Source: Planctomycetota bacterium (GTDB lineage: Bacteria > Planctomycetota > UBA1135 > GCA-002686595). Taken from it: 64,000 bases of DNA. The stretch is from positions 20,484 through 84,483 of the forward strand of contig JAPKBR010000012.1 in assembly GCA_028823345.1 (NCBI GenBank). Direction: 5' to 3'. Positions within the stretch are counted from its first letter, which is position 1; every line of letters starts with the position of its first letter. Shown here piece after piece: positions 27,418 through 36,648 of this stretch. The notes beneath the pieces were generated by a model that had not been told where the DNA came from, searched no databases, and worked only from the letters and a program-made list of their open reading frames with translations. A program made the position numbers and the translations under genes.

Positions 27418-28132
27418 TGCGCACCGCCTCGGCAACTCGCGCTGCCACCTGGTCTTCGTCCCCGTCCGCATCCACCCCTACGGTGGTCCGCGGGCACAAT
27501 TCCACATAACGCTTCATTCCCAGGGCCACACGCTCTTGGAACTCGGCTCCCCGATCCTCGAAACGATCCGTCGCCGCCCCGCGGCGCTCTACCGCCAAGG
27601 TGACCGGCAATTCCAGAATCATGGTCAAGTGTGGTTCTGGCGATCCAGCCCAGGTGTGCAGCATCTTGAGCAGCTCGTCCTCGGGTAGGCCCCAGGCAAA
27701 CACCTGGTAAGCAAATGTGGAAGGGTGAAAGCGCTCACAAACCACGTCGGTGCCCGCCTCAAGGCAGGGTCCTATGCGTTTTTCCAATAGCTGCCGCCGG
27801 GCAGCACAAAACAAGAGCGCCTCAACCCCCGGGGAGAGATCCGAATCTCGATCGAGCAACAACTCCCGCAACAACTCCCCTTCGGTGGTGCCCCCAGGTT
27901 CGCGCAGGTGCTCCACCCGCCGGCCAAGGCCTTCAAGGTGAGCCACAAGACGCCGGGCCTGGGTGGACTTGCCACAGCCGTCGACCCCATCCAAAACAAA
28001 GAATCGGGCCGAGCTCGGGCTCGTTGGTTCGCTGGACTGCTTCAAGGTGTGAGAGGATAATCTCCCCGGCGAACCATTTGCACCCCCCGCCGGTTTTCTC
28101 CCCCCCAAGGCGGGGTTAATCGCCCCCCCCAT
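27407..28132 (-). CDS. tmk: Thymidylate kinase
   Basis: Phosphorylates dTMP to dTDP. The P-loop FVLDGVDGCGKSTQARRL, the DRY-like CERFHPSTFAYQ (Glu-Arg-Phe replacing Asp-Arg-Tyr) and a C-terminal LID region are visible. The 241-residue frame carries an N-terminal extension of about 42 residues rich in Gly, Pro and Ser before the core. A TTG about 30 codons in (the L of HTLKQSSEP) could be the real start and would give a more normal length of roughly 210. With the longer start it overlaps the sulfatase-fold gene by 17 bp. Confidence 0.88.
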   Translation of the reverse strand: MGGAINPALGGRKPAGGANGSPGRLSSHTLKQSSEPTSPSSARFFVLDGVDGCGKSTQARRLVAHLEGLGRRVEHLREPGGTTEGELLRELLLDRDSDLSPGVEALLFCAARRQLLEKRIGPCLEAGTDVVCERFHPSTFAYQVFAWGLPEDELLKMLHTWAGSPEPHLTMILELPVTLAVERRGAATDRFEDRGAEFQERVALGMKRYVELCPRTTVGVDADGDEDQVAARVAEAVRNVF

Positions 28133-30458
28133 ACCCCAGGGCGTCGAGGCGCGCCTCTTCCTCGGCGCTCAAATCCACACCGACCCGTTGGCCCGTGCTA
28201 ACTTTTTCCAGCCAGTCCTTCACGTCCTTTTCCAGGCCCGCAGCCCGCTCGGGTTGCTCGGAGCCTAAATCAACCGCAAAGGTCGGGTCCTGCTCGGGGG
28301 CAAAGAGAAAGCTCTGACCCACGTTCAGCTCGCGCCCAGGGCCCAACTGATCGGAATCCGCCAGGGTGTGGATAAAGTGCAAATTGGTCTCGCAGCAACC
28401 CGCCTGCAACAGAGCGCTGTGCACAAAATGCACCCGCCGCTGGCCCGGCAACTCACCCGCGGCAGCTTGCAAAAGATCCTCCCCGGCCAAACCGTCGGGC
28501 ATGGAGAGGCCAAGCCAATGCTGCAAGGTGGGCACTAAATCCAGGGACGAGACCCGCTGGTCCACGACTCCCCGCGGTCCTCCGGGCAAAGACACGATCA
28601 TGGGCACGCGCAACACGGCGGGATAACAAAACAGGTGGTTGAACCACACATCCTGTTCCCCAAGGGCTTCCCCATGGTCGCTAATCACAATCGTCCCATA
28701 GGCACCCTTTCCCCGGGTGCGATCTAAGGAGCTCAACAGGGAACCCATCAAATGATCGGTGTATTCAACACCCGCCGCATAAAGATGCTGGGCGTACTCC
28801 CGGTTGGTAACCCCAGCCAAGAACTCCCCGGGCTTGGTGTACATACAGGCGCCGATAGTCGGTGGGTCGACGGTCTTAGAGGGAGCAGGGTTTGCGTTCT
28901 CATAGTCGGCCAAGAAACTATCGGGTGGCCCATAAGGTGTATGGGGATCGAACAAGTGCACCCAGAGAAACAGGGGCGCGTCACGGGATTCCCGCTCGAG
29001 CCAAGCCTGCACAACTTCCAAGGTCAGGGCCCCATCCACAACGGCCCCCCGCCGCACCCGATGAAATAAATCAAATCCCCGGCCAAGCCCCGAGTAAGCC
29101 GGCTCCAGGTGATGCACGCTGACCGCCGCCGCCGTGCGATAGCCCTTTTCCGCAAACGCCTGGGCCATGGAACGAATCGTGGGGTCGAGTCGAGCCCGAT
29201 TATCGAGGAGCCCGTGACGCGGCACGCTCAGGCCGGTCAAGATCGACGCATGACTGGGCAAGGTCGAGTTGCACGCGCTCCAAGCATTGGAGAACAGCAA
29301 CCCTTCCCGGGCCAGGGCGTCCAAACTGGGGGTGGCGGCCACGCCACCCAAACATCCAAGGGCATCCCCCCGCAGGGTATCGAGGGTCACCAGGATCACA
29401 TCGGGCCGACCGTCCGGGACCCTTTGGCCCAACACATGGGGCGCACCCCACCAGATCCCCGCGCGATCATGACTCACAGGCTCCCCCTTTCTGCCTATCA
29501 GGTTCGCCTGGCACCGCAACTCGATCGTCGAACCCTCGAACTCCGTAAGGTCCACCTCCATTCGCAGCCAGCCCTTTGTATCTTGCGTTCGAAGCACCTT
29601 CCCCAGGAGCGCGAAATCTTCGCCCTTCTCGGGACGCACGGCCACCTGGAATTCCCAGTCCCCGAGGATCCCTAGCCGCGCATCGGTGGCACAGTCCAGC
29701 ACCAACCGTCCCCCGGCCGGAACCGTGCAGCCGGCGAATAAGGCTCGATCTGGCGTGCACACAAAAGTCCGCCTTAAGTCGCCGCCGATACCCAAGAGGC
29801 CCGCATCCCCGGCGGCGATTCCGCCCTTCAAATCCCCAGAGGCATCGGGCCCATTCCGATAGCCACCGCGCACCAACTCAATGCCCCCCAAGCCATAGGA
29901 CTGGGGGCCGCCCCCCACGGGGTAAAGGGAAACGGTCTTGATCGTTCCGCTCCAATCTGGGGAAAGGGCCAAATCAAAACGCGCCACTTTCGTGGCCGCG
30001 TCCACGGGAACACCCAGGCGAAAAATCTCATCCCCCCCCGCCTCGGTTTGCCAAAAAATCACCGCCTCGGTTCCCGCATGCCAAGTCCCGCGCAACAAGA
30101 GGGCGTCAAAGGACCCCGCGTCTTGGACCTCATCCCAAACCCAATAGGCATGGTCTACGCCGCGCTGAGGAGCGTAGTCACGGGCACGTACACGCACCTC
30201 CTTGCTGCCTTCAAGCGGTTCAAGGAGGACCCCGTTGACCGGGACCCAGGGCGCCAAGTCATCTAATCCGGTTCGGATGGTTTGTGCGACCCAATACCGC
30301 AGTGAGGTGTCCTCCCCAGACAAGACCTCCCCCGTGGTGCGACCGTCTTGCAGCCGCAAGTCCAAGCGCACAATCCCATCGGCAGGGAGCACATGGGGTG
30401 CGCAGGCGCAGAGCCCCAACAACAGGACTAAAGCCCCTTTCAATGCACTATTTCCCAT
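28116..30458 (-). CDS. Sulfatase-fold lipoprotein lacking the formylglycine residue
   Basis: About 780 residues with a lipoprotein signal (LLLGLCACAP). An N-terminal half of some 340 residues is beta-rich and unassigned. The alkaline-phosphatase/sulfatase domain starts at DVILVTLDTLRGDALG and contains HLFDPHTPYGPP, VISDHGEALGE and further metal ligands. The nucleophile segment reads CNSTLPSHASILTG: Thr (about residue 399) occupies the place of the Cys or Ser converted to formylglycine in true sulfatases. A phosphodiesterase or phospho-transfer role is therefore as likely as desulfation. It overlaps both flanking genes by a few bases. An ATG five codons upstream (30473) is an alternative start. 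Confidence 0.83.
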   Translation of the reverse strand: MGNSALKGALVLLLGLCACAPHVLPADGIVRLDLRLQDGRTTGEVLSGEDTSLRYWVAQTIRTGLDDLAPWVPVNGVLLEPLEGSKEVRVRARDYAPQRGVDHAYWVWDEVQDAGSFDALLLRGTWHAGTEAVIFWQTEAGGDEIFRLGVPVDAATKVARFDLALSPDWSGTIKTVSLYPVGGGPQSYGLGGIELVRGGYRNGPDASGDLKGGIAAGDAGLLGIGGDLRRTFVCTPDRALFAGCTVPAGGRLVLDCATDARLGILGDWEFQVAVRPEKGEDFALLGKVLRTQDTKGWLRMEVDLTEFEGSTIELRCQANLIGRKGEPVSHDRAGIWWGAPHVLGQRVPDGRPDVILVTLDTLRGDALGCLGGVAATPSLDALAREGLLFSNAWSACNSTLPSHASILTGLSVPRHGLLDNRARLDPTIRSMAQAFAEKGYRTAAAVSVHHLEPAYSGLGRGFDLFHRVRRGAVVDGALTLEVVQAWLERESRDAPLFLWVHLFDPHTPYGPPDSFLADYENANPAPSKTVDPPTIGACMYTKPGEFLAGVTNREYAQHLYAAGVEYTDHLMGSLLSSLDRTRGKGAYGTIVISDHGEALGEQDVWFNHLFCYPAVLRVPMIVSLPGGPRGVVDQRVSSLDLVPTLQHWLGLSMPDGLAGEDLLQAAAGELPGQRRVHFVHSALLQAGCCETNLHFIHTLADSDQLGPGRELNVGQSFLFAPEQDPTFAVDLGSEQPERAAGLEKDVKDWLEKVSTGQRVGVDLSAEEEARLDALGYGGGD

Positions 30459-33400
30459 GGGGCACCAGCGCATCGGCCGCCTTCCTCAATTGGGCTGCTC
30501 GCTCGAGGTCACCCTGTGCTGCGGCGCATTCCTCCTGCAAGAGAAGTAGCTCCATTCGCTGCAAATCCGTGACAGGATCCAGCCGCCATTGTTCGGGTCC
30601 ACCGAGGCGCTTGCGTTCCGCCGAGGGCAGGGTGCCGAGGGTCGCACCGGGGCGCAGCTCACCCGCATTCCCCAAGAATATGCAATGGTCGGGATCGAGG
30701 TTCACCGGCACGGCAAGGGTCATGGAGAACTCACGCTCAGCCTCTTCGAAACGCTTGAGAGCCAACAAACTCTTGCCCCAAGCCTCGTGTAAATCGCGCC
30801 GAAAGGGATCCACCTCATTAGCTTCCTCGAACAGGCGCACTGCCTGCAGATGGCGCTCACCCGCGTGGTGCCAAAAGGCACTTTTTACGCGCAGGGTGTA
30901 CTCCCCCATGTTCCAAGCCAGCCAGCGGTCCATGGCCCCCATGGCATCCTCTGTACGCCCGGCCTGTTCATGTAACTTGGCCAAGGAACGCTCGGCGGAA
31001 AAGGAGGGATCGTCGAAACCGGGGAAGCACAGTTCCGCCTCTTGATACCAAAGCAAAGCTTCTTCAACATCACCGTCCCGTTCTAACAGGCGCGCGAGGG
31101 TCATCAAGGCCCGGTACTCGCGACCACCGGCTGCCGCCCCATCGAGGAGCAGCTCCATGGCCGCCTCGGGATCCTTTGCCTTGAGCGCCATTTCGGCCCT
31201 CAAGAACAGAGCCCGGGCCGAGTCCAAGGGTGCCTTGGAGGAAATACGCAGGGCTGCCTCCGCATCCACCCGCGAGCCCTGTTGCCAGTATCCCCAGGCA
31301 ATGGTCAGCCAATCCTCCCTCCAGGTTTCGTGGTCCGCGGGATCAGCGGGCAATTCCTTGCCGACAGACAAGCGCAAGCGCCCAAGGCGCCGGGAGTTTT
31401 GACGGGGTTCGATGGCCAGCTCCGCCACCAAGTCCCCCGCGTAACGCGCAAAGTCCACATCCACTTCCTCGGGGGTCATGCCCAACTCGCGCTCAAAAGC
31501 CTGGTCCAGATCCAACCCCTCATCAAAGGCTTGTAACAGGCCAACCATCGGTGCAAATCCATGCTCTTCGATCAACATGGAGCACAAGAGTCCGCCCTGG
31601 TAGTACCCAAACAGAATGCGCGGTCCCCGGAAGGCCCGGTTCAGATCGCGCACCAAAATTAAATTCCCCGTACCTACGCTGTCGAGCAACTCCCTGCGCA
31701 TGTTGCGGGTCCAACTGGGATTGCGTTCGGTTTCCTCCCAGGTGGCAAGCCCCTCAGTGATCCAACGGGGGCAGCGGTTATGGGAAAGGCCCAAGTGCAC
31801 CACGTGGCTGAATTCGTGCCAAGCTGTACGCGCCCAAGAAAAGGAACCGCGAATCTCGGCCAAGGGCGAAACGCTGGTGACCACGGGCCCAAAGCAAACC
31901 CCCAGGGCCGGGAACCCTTCAAAGCCAACGGAACGCACGCTAAAATCAGAGAAGCGCCGAAACACCTCGATGCGCGTGTGCCCGGGGGTGTGCCCATAGC
32001 GAGTAGCGAACACCTGACGCGCTTCCCCATAGAAGGGCACCAAGTAGGTCTCAAAAACCTCCGCCGCGTCGGGCATCCAAGCAAAAGTCAATTCCCCCCG
32101 GCGGTCGTCCACGGTCTCCGCATCCAGCCGGTCCAGCACCATGGCCAAGTTGTGGCGTTTGGCGTCTTGGCGACCCTTGGCTGCCGTCTTGCCTTTCTCA
32201 AGAGCCACCCGAGCGGCGGGTTCATCCCCGCTGTTGGCGAGGGCCAAACCCAGGAGCGACCAGGCAGCATAATCCGAAGGATCGCGTTCCACTGCGCGCC
32301 GCAAAAACGGGCGGGACTCCACGAACCGATAAAGCTGCAAGAGAGTGCTCCCCACCAGTCGCTCGGGCCGCGAATCCTTCGGCCCTTCGCTCGCCAGGGC
32401 TCCTAGTAGTTCGTTGCAATCCGCCCGGCGGTGTTCAATCCAGGCCATGGCGGCTTGAAGGGAGCGCACGTCACGGCGGTTGGGGGCCAATTGTTCTAGC
32501 CGGCTCATGCGCCTCCGTGCGCGCACCAACTGGCCATCCGCCAAATCACTGGTGGCTGCTGCAACCAAACCCAAGATCGAATCCGGCCGGAGGTTCAACA
32601 GCTTCCCCAGGATTTCACCTGGGGACTGACTTTGGCGCATGCGATTCAAGCGATGCAAGTCTGCTTGGGCCAAGAGCGCGCCCTGATGACCCGGGCAAAG
32701 CTCCAAGGCCTCTCGAAGCAAAAGGCCCACCGAGCGCTTGCCCTCTGCCTCCACCTCTTGTTCACTCTCAAAATAAACACCCGCTAAAGCCACCAACACA
32801 CTGGCCTCTCGGCCTTGGGACAAACGATCGGCTTCCACAAGAACGCGCGAGGCTCCCACAAGTCCGCCTTCGTATTGATGACACAGTCCCCGGGCAAGCT
32901 CATGCGGCCAATTCCCTGCCGGCGCGCCGATGCCCTCCTGGGCACTGACCAAGGCGGCGTCCAAGTCTCCCGCTTGATCTTGGGCCTGCACCCAGGCCCA
33001 TGCGTCCAGGGCATTGATCCCCGGATCGTGAATTCCATGTCGGCCATCCCTAGCGGAAAGAACCTGAAAGGCCTCCTGTACTTGGCCGAGGGTCAGGTGT
33101 TGGGCCACAAGAGTGCGCCCGCAGTCAGCGATCAAATCGCGACGACTGGAAGGCAGGGAATTGGTGCTGGCCTTCGCATCCCCAAGGGCGCGCTTGGCCT
33201 CGGCTAGAGCAAGCGGGGCCTTCCCCTGGTCCGCCCGCACCAGGGCGAGAATATTTCGGGCCGCCGCGTCTGTGGGCTCATCCTGTAGATGCACCTGTAC
33301 CAGGGCAAGGGCTGCCCCGTACTGGCCCATGCTCAAGAGCCGGCTCGCCTCAGCCCGCTCCTCAGCTAAAAGGGCCTCGATTTCGTCGTCCATCTCCTGG

Positions 33401-33483
33401 GCCAGACAAACCTCGACACCCCAAGGAACGGGGGGCCCAACCAACAAAAGGATCAGAACCGCAACAGATTTCAGCCAGCGCAT
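30448..33483 (-). CDS. TPR protein with HExxH metallopeptidase domain (peptidase MA-like)
   Basis: A 1,011-residue exported protein (signal MRWLKSVAVLILLLVGPPVP, likely cleaved near LAQ-EM). N-terminal TPR-like helices (about 40-480) precede a gluzincin domain with TAWHEFSHVVHLG (HEFSH at 556-560) and the downstream glutamate in RWITEGLATWEE, the arrangement of the peptidase MA family. C-terminal TPRs follow (about 750-1000). It probably cleaves or binds envelope proteins. The start at 33483 was chosen for the signal peptide; the frame extends 29 codons upstream without one. It overlaps the sulfatase-fold gene start and is the first gene of the run ending with the AI-2E permease. Confidence 0.86.
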   Translation of the reverse strand: MRWLKSVAVLILLLVGPPVPWGVEVCLAQEMDDEIEALLAEERAEASRLLSMGQYGAALALVQVHLQDEPTDAAARNILALVRADQGKAPLALAEAKRALGDAKASTNSLPSSRRDLIADCGRTLVAQHLTLGQVQEAFQVLSARDGRHGIHDPGINALDAWAWVQAQDQAGDLDAALVSAQEGIGAPAGNWPHELARGLCHQYEGGLVGASRVLVEADRLSQGREASVLVALAGVYFESEQEVEAEGKRSVGLLLREALELCPGHQGALLAQADLHRLNRMRQSQSPGEILGKLLNLRPDSILGLVAAATSDLADGQLVRARRRMSRLEQLAPNRRDVRSLQAAMAWIEHRRADCNELLGALASEGPKDSRPERLVGSTLLQLYRFVESRPFLRRAVERDPSDYAAWSLLGLALANSGDEPAARVALEKGKTAAKGRQDAKRHNLAMVLDRLDAETVDDRRGELTFAWMPDAAEVFETYLVPFYGEARQVFATRYGHTPGHTRIEVFRRFSDFSVRSVGFEGFPALGVCFGPVVTSVSPLAEIRGSFSWARTAWHEFSHVVHLGLSHNRCPRWITEGLATWEETERNPSWTRNMRRELLDSVGTGNLILVRDLNRAFRGPRILFGYYQGGLLCSMLIEEHGFAPMVGLLQAFDEGLDLDQAFERELGMTPEEVDVDFARYAGDLVAELAIEPRQNSRRLGRLRLSVGKELPADPADHETWREDWLTIAWGYWQQGSRVDAEAALRISSKAPLDSARALFLRAEMALKAKDPEAAMELLLDGAAAGGREYRALMTLARLLERDGDVEEALLWYQEAELCFPGFDDPSFSAERSLAKLHEQAGRTEDAMGAMDRWLAWNMGEYTLRVKSAFWHHAGERHLQAVRLFEEANEVDPFRRDLHEAWGKSLLALKRFEEAEREFSMTLAVPVNLDPDHCIFLGNAGELRPGATLGTLPSAERKRLGGPEQWRLDPVTDLQRMELLLLQEECAAAQGDLERAAQLRKAADALVPHGK

Positions 33484-33608
33484 GCCCCAGCTTGGCACGG
33501 GGAGCGCCCTCCTCCAAGGCTTGAATTCCCCTTCTGGGCTTCCGATCCCAACAAAACCTCTGGGAGACAAACCTTGGATCGAGCGACCCGGAAAGGAACA
33601 CTAGGGGA

Positions 33609-34571
33609 ATGGATGCTACAACTCACGCGCTCACCCGAGCCCCCAAGGAACGACTGCAAGCTTGCCTGCTCCTCTCGGGCCTGCTCGCCCTCCTGGGAGC
33701 CTGCGCCGGCCCCGGTCGCACGACCCCCAGCCCGCACCCCGGGGTCGGACATCCCCGCACCCAATCGTTGCCCCCCTGGTATGGCCTCACCGGTTGGAAT
33801 CGGCTGGACCAGATCGAGGGATGGCTCAATTCGAACGGCCCCGTGAAAAACCAGCAGTGGATCAGCCGCGCGCGTTTGGCACTAGCAGACGGACTCTTGG
33901 ACATCGAGGATGCAAGCGGAGAGCAAGCCAGGCGCCGGGAGAGGGCCAAGGGTCTTTACTCCACGGTGAGCACCGACGTGAAGGCTACCGATCAAGAAAA
34001 ACAACACGCCGCCCATGGCCTACGCCGTGCGGACGGTAGCGGCGTCCCGCGCAGTCAAGCCGCTGCCCAACTGACGTACGTGCTCCCGCGCTCCGACTGG
34101 CGTGCGCGCCCCGCCCGGCCCCATGACATGACCCCCGCGACCGGTCCCTGGAGGTACATCACCGTACACCACAGCGCTCTCAGCGCAACCGATGGCACGG
34201 CCCAAGACCAGGCAGCCCGCGATGTGCGCACGGTGCAGAACGGCCACATGGGAGCGAGCCGCGCCTATGGAGATGTGGGTTATCACTTCCTAATTGATGC
34301 GGGTGGCCGCGTCTGGCAAGGACGCGAACTTCGCTGGCAAGGGGCCCATGCGGGCGGCTCTAACAACGAAGGCAACATCGGTATTTGCCTACTTGGAGAC
34401 TTCGACAAGATCCGGCCCACCGGGGCGGCCTTGAGAAGCCTCGACCTACTGGTCAGTGACTTGCACCGGGTGGCCGGCGTGCCCAATGGTCGCGTCCGAG
34501 GGCACAAGGATTGGAAATCCACGAACTGTCCTGGCAAGCACCTCGAAGGCCACGTGTCGCGCCTGCGCTAG
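33609..34571 (+). CDS. N-acetylmuramoyl-L-alanine amidase, lipoprotein
   Basis: A 320-residue protein with a lipobox (LLALLGAC, Cys32) and a C-terminal amidase_2/PGRP domain of about 150 residues. Zinc ligands are visible as His in YITVHHSAL and as His and Cys in GHKDWKSTNCPGKH. YHFLIDAGGRVWQGRE and GNIGICLLGDF are typical of the fold. It would cleave the amide between MurNAc and the stem peptide in the periplasm, probably anchored to a membrane by lipid. The intervening region has no recognised domain. AGGGGA precedes the ATG closely. It is transcribed divergently from the TPR-metallopeptidase. Confidence 0.92.
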   Translation: MDATTHALTRAPKERLQACLLLSGLLALLGACAGPGRTTPSPHPGVGHPRTQSLPPWYGLTGWNRLDQIEGWLNSNGPVKNQQWISRARLALADGLLDIEDASGEQARRRERAKGLYSTVSTDVKATDQEKQHAAHGLRRADGSGVPRSQAAAQLTYVLPRSDWRARPARPHDMTPATGPWRYITVHHSALSATDGTAQDQAARDVRTVQNGHMGASRAYGDVGYHFLIDAGGRVWQGRELRWQGAHAGGSNNEGNIGICLLGDFDKIRPTGAALRSLDLLVSDLHRVAGVPNGRVRGHKDWKSTNCPGKHLEGHVSRLR

Positions 34572-34669
34572 ATAGCCTCACCCTGAACGAACCGACACGG
34601 GGCATAAGGCACCCGGAAACCCTTCGATACCCAAGGATAAACCTTGCCCGTTCGGCAAGACAAGGACGG

Positions 34670-35722
34670 TCAGCGCCTGAGGGGCGGCGACCCCAAGGGC
34701 ATGGGCGGAGAGCCGGCCGCCCCGGACTCCACTTCCAGATCCGCCGCAACCATTTCCCGGATCAAGGAGTCGAAGTCGGTCCGCGGCTGCCAACCGAGGA
34801 TTTCTCTTGCTTGGCCCGCATCCGCCACCAGATCGTGCACCTCAGCTGGGCGCAAAAAGGCTGGGTCCGTGCGCACATACTTTTCCCAATCCAAATCCAA
34901 AACCGCAAACGCGCGGGACACGAGGTCTCGCACGGAATGGGCTTGGCCGCTGCCGATCACCAGATCCCGAGGTTCATCCATTTGCAGCATGGCCCACATG
35001 GCCCAGACGTAATCCCGAGCGTGGCCCCAATCCCGGCGGGCGTCGAGGTTACCAAGCACCAACTCTTGGTCGAGACCTAGGTAGATGCGCGCGACGGCCT
35101 GGGTCACCTTGCGGGTCACAAACTCGGGGCCCCGCCTTGGGGATTCGTGATTGAACAAAATGCCCGAGACCGCCCAGGTGCCGTATGCCTCGCGCGTGTT
35201 GATCGTGGACCAGTGCGCGTAGAGCTTCGCGACACCGTAAGGGGACCGGGGGTGAAAGGAGGTGTGTTCGGACTGGGGGCCGGGGATCGCCCCGAACATT
35301 TCGGATGTGGAAGCTTGGTAGTAGCGCGCATCGGGTGCTACTTGACGCAGGGCCTCAAGCAAGCGAGCGGCACCGAGACCAGTGACTTCGGCCGTGGCCA
35401 CGGGCTCCGAAAAAGAAGTCTTAACGAAAGATTGGGCGGCGAGGTTGTAGACCTCGGTGGGCTTTGATTCCTGCAACGCGCGCACCAGGGAGCTCTGGTC
35501 CAAGAGATCACCCGTGATCAACTTCAACTGGGGCAAAATGGACGTAATGCGCTCGTAGCTCGGGCGCGAGGTACGCCTCACCAGCCCGAAGACCCGGTAC
35601 CCCTTGTGGAGCAACAGTTCCGCTAGGTAGCTCCCATCCTGCCCGGTGATACCGGTGATCAGGGCCCTGGGCTCGGTGTCTCGAGATTGGGGGTTTGGGG
35701 GTTGGCTGGCTGGAGAAGGCAT
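34670..35722 (-). CDS. gmd: GDP-mannose 4,6-dehydratase
   Basis: A 350-residue SDR that makes GDP-4-keto-6-deoxymannose, precursor of GDP-fucose, GDP-rhamnose or perosamine. The N-terminus has [19 protein letters not shown], then [23 protein letters not shown], the catalytic [21 protein letters not shown] and [16 protein letters not shown], all diagnostic of Gmd. A Pro/Ser-rich leader of about 18 residues precedes the core. No reductase or epimerase partner (fcl, rmd, per) is adjacent, so the final sugar is unknown. About 100 bp separates it from uppP. Confidence 0.95.
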   Translation of the reverse strand: MPSPASQPPNPQSRDTEPRALITGITGQDGSYLAELLLHKGYRVFGLVRRTSRPSYERITSILPQLKLITGDLLDQSSLVRALQESKPTEVYNLAAQSFVKTSFSEPVATAEVTGLGAARLLEALRQVAPDARYYQASTSEMFGAIPGPQSEHTSFHPRSPYGVAKLYAHWSTINTREAYGTWAVSGILFNHESPRRGPEFVTRKVTQAVARIYLGLDQELVLGNLDARRDWGHARDYVWAMWAMLQMDEPRDLVIGSGQAHSVRDLVSRAFAVLDLDWEKYVRTDPAFLRPAEVHDLVADAGQAREILGWQPRTDFDSLIREMVAADLEVESGAAGSPPMPLGSPPLRR

Positions 35723-35822
35723 GCTTTCAAGGACGCCTCAAGGCGCAGAATCTTTCCATCAAGACTCTAACCGGGGAAGGGTTGGGGCGCCGAGGAAGCC
35801 TCAGCTTCCGACCGAAGAACCA

Positions 35823-36644
35823 CTATTCCCCAAGCAGCAGGGTCAAAATCCCAAGTAATGCGGTGTAAATCACAAAGGGCATCAAGCTGCGACGGCGGAG
35901 GAACATCAGGAGCAAGCGCAGTGAGGCCAACCCGGTCAGGGCCGCCACCAGGACTCCTGCCCCCATCAGTGGCACCGAGACCGAACCGAAGCCCACCTCA
36001 ATAGCATCAGGCAACTTCAACACTGCCGCGCCTCCCACGGCGATCAAGCTCATCAAGAACGACAAGCGCGCCGCCCGGGTACCGGCCAAGCCAAGCATCA
36101 AGCCAGCCGCAATCGTACTGCCGGAGCGGGAAACTCCGGGCACTAGCGCAGCAGCTTGGGCCACACCGATGACCAAGGCCATCCAAAGGGGCGGAACCTC
36201 CTGGGAGTCTTCCTCCGATGAAACCTTGTGCTTGCGACTGCTCCGTTCCCCAAGGGCTAAGAGACAAGAGGTGACGAGCAACCCAATACCCGCCACACGC
36301 GTACTGCTGCTCGCCTGTTCAAAAAAGTCCCCCGCTCCAATACCTAAAAGGGCCGCGGGCACCGAAGCAACCACCAGCCAAATTGGCAAGCGCCACTCTC
36401 CGCGCAAGAGCCCTCGCAAAAGGCTCCACACGTCCGCGCGATAAGCCACTAGCACCGCAACTAGGGTGCCCACGTGCAGGGCCACATCAAAGGTCAAACC
36501 CACATCCTTCATCCCCAAAAGACTGCGCCCGAGCACCAAGTGCCCGGACGAACTGATGGGCAAGAACTCCGCCACGCCCTGCAGCACTGCCAGCAGCAAT
36601 ACCGCCGCGAGGCTAGAGGATTCGGGATCGAGCACTGGGTCCAT
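35823..36644 (-). CDS. uppP: Undecaprenyl-diphosphatase
   Basis: A 273-residue polytopic membrane enzyme recycling undecaprenyl pyrophosphate to the monophosphate carrier for peptidoglycan and surface glycans. Both family motifs are present: LLAVLQGVAEFLPISSSGHL with the catalytic Glu and Ser-rich loop, and LVPGVSRSGSTIAAGLMLG with the Arg. The ATG at 36644 lies 4 bp after the ald stop; a start nine codons earlier would overlap ald. Its presence fits the demand for lipid carrier made by the glycan genes in the window. Confidence 0.95.
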   Translation of the reverse strand: MDPVLDPESSSLAAVLLLAVLQGVAEFLPISSSGHLVLGRSLLGMKDVGLTFDVALHVGTLVAVLVAYRADVWSLLRGLLRGEWRLPIWLVVASVPAALLGIGAGDFFEQASSSTRVAGIGLLVTSCLLALGERSSRKHKVSSEEDSQEVPPLWMALVIGVAQAAALVPGVSRSGSTIAAGLMLGLAGTRAARLSFLMSLIAVGGAAVLKLPDAIEVGFGSVSVPLMGAGVLVAALTGLASLRLLLMFLRRRSLMPFVIYTALLGILTLLLGE

Positions 36645-36648
36645 GAGC

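Noticed and set aside
34643..34659. Hairpin CTTGCC-CGTTC-GGCAAG between the amidase and gmd genes
   Set aside because: Six pairs only and no T-run on either strand; it may be chance in a GC-rich gap, so not called a terminator.
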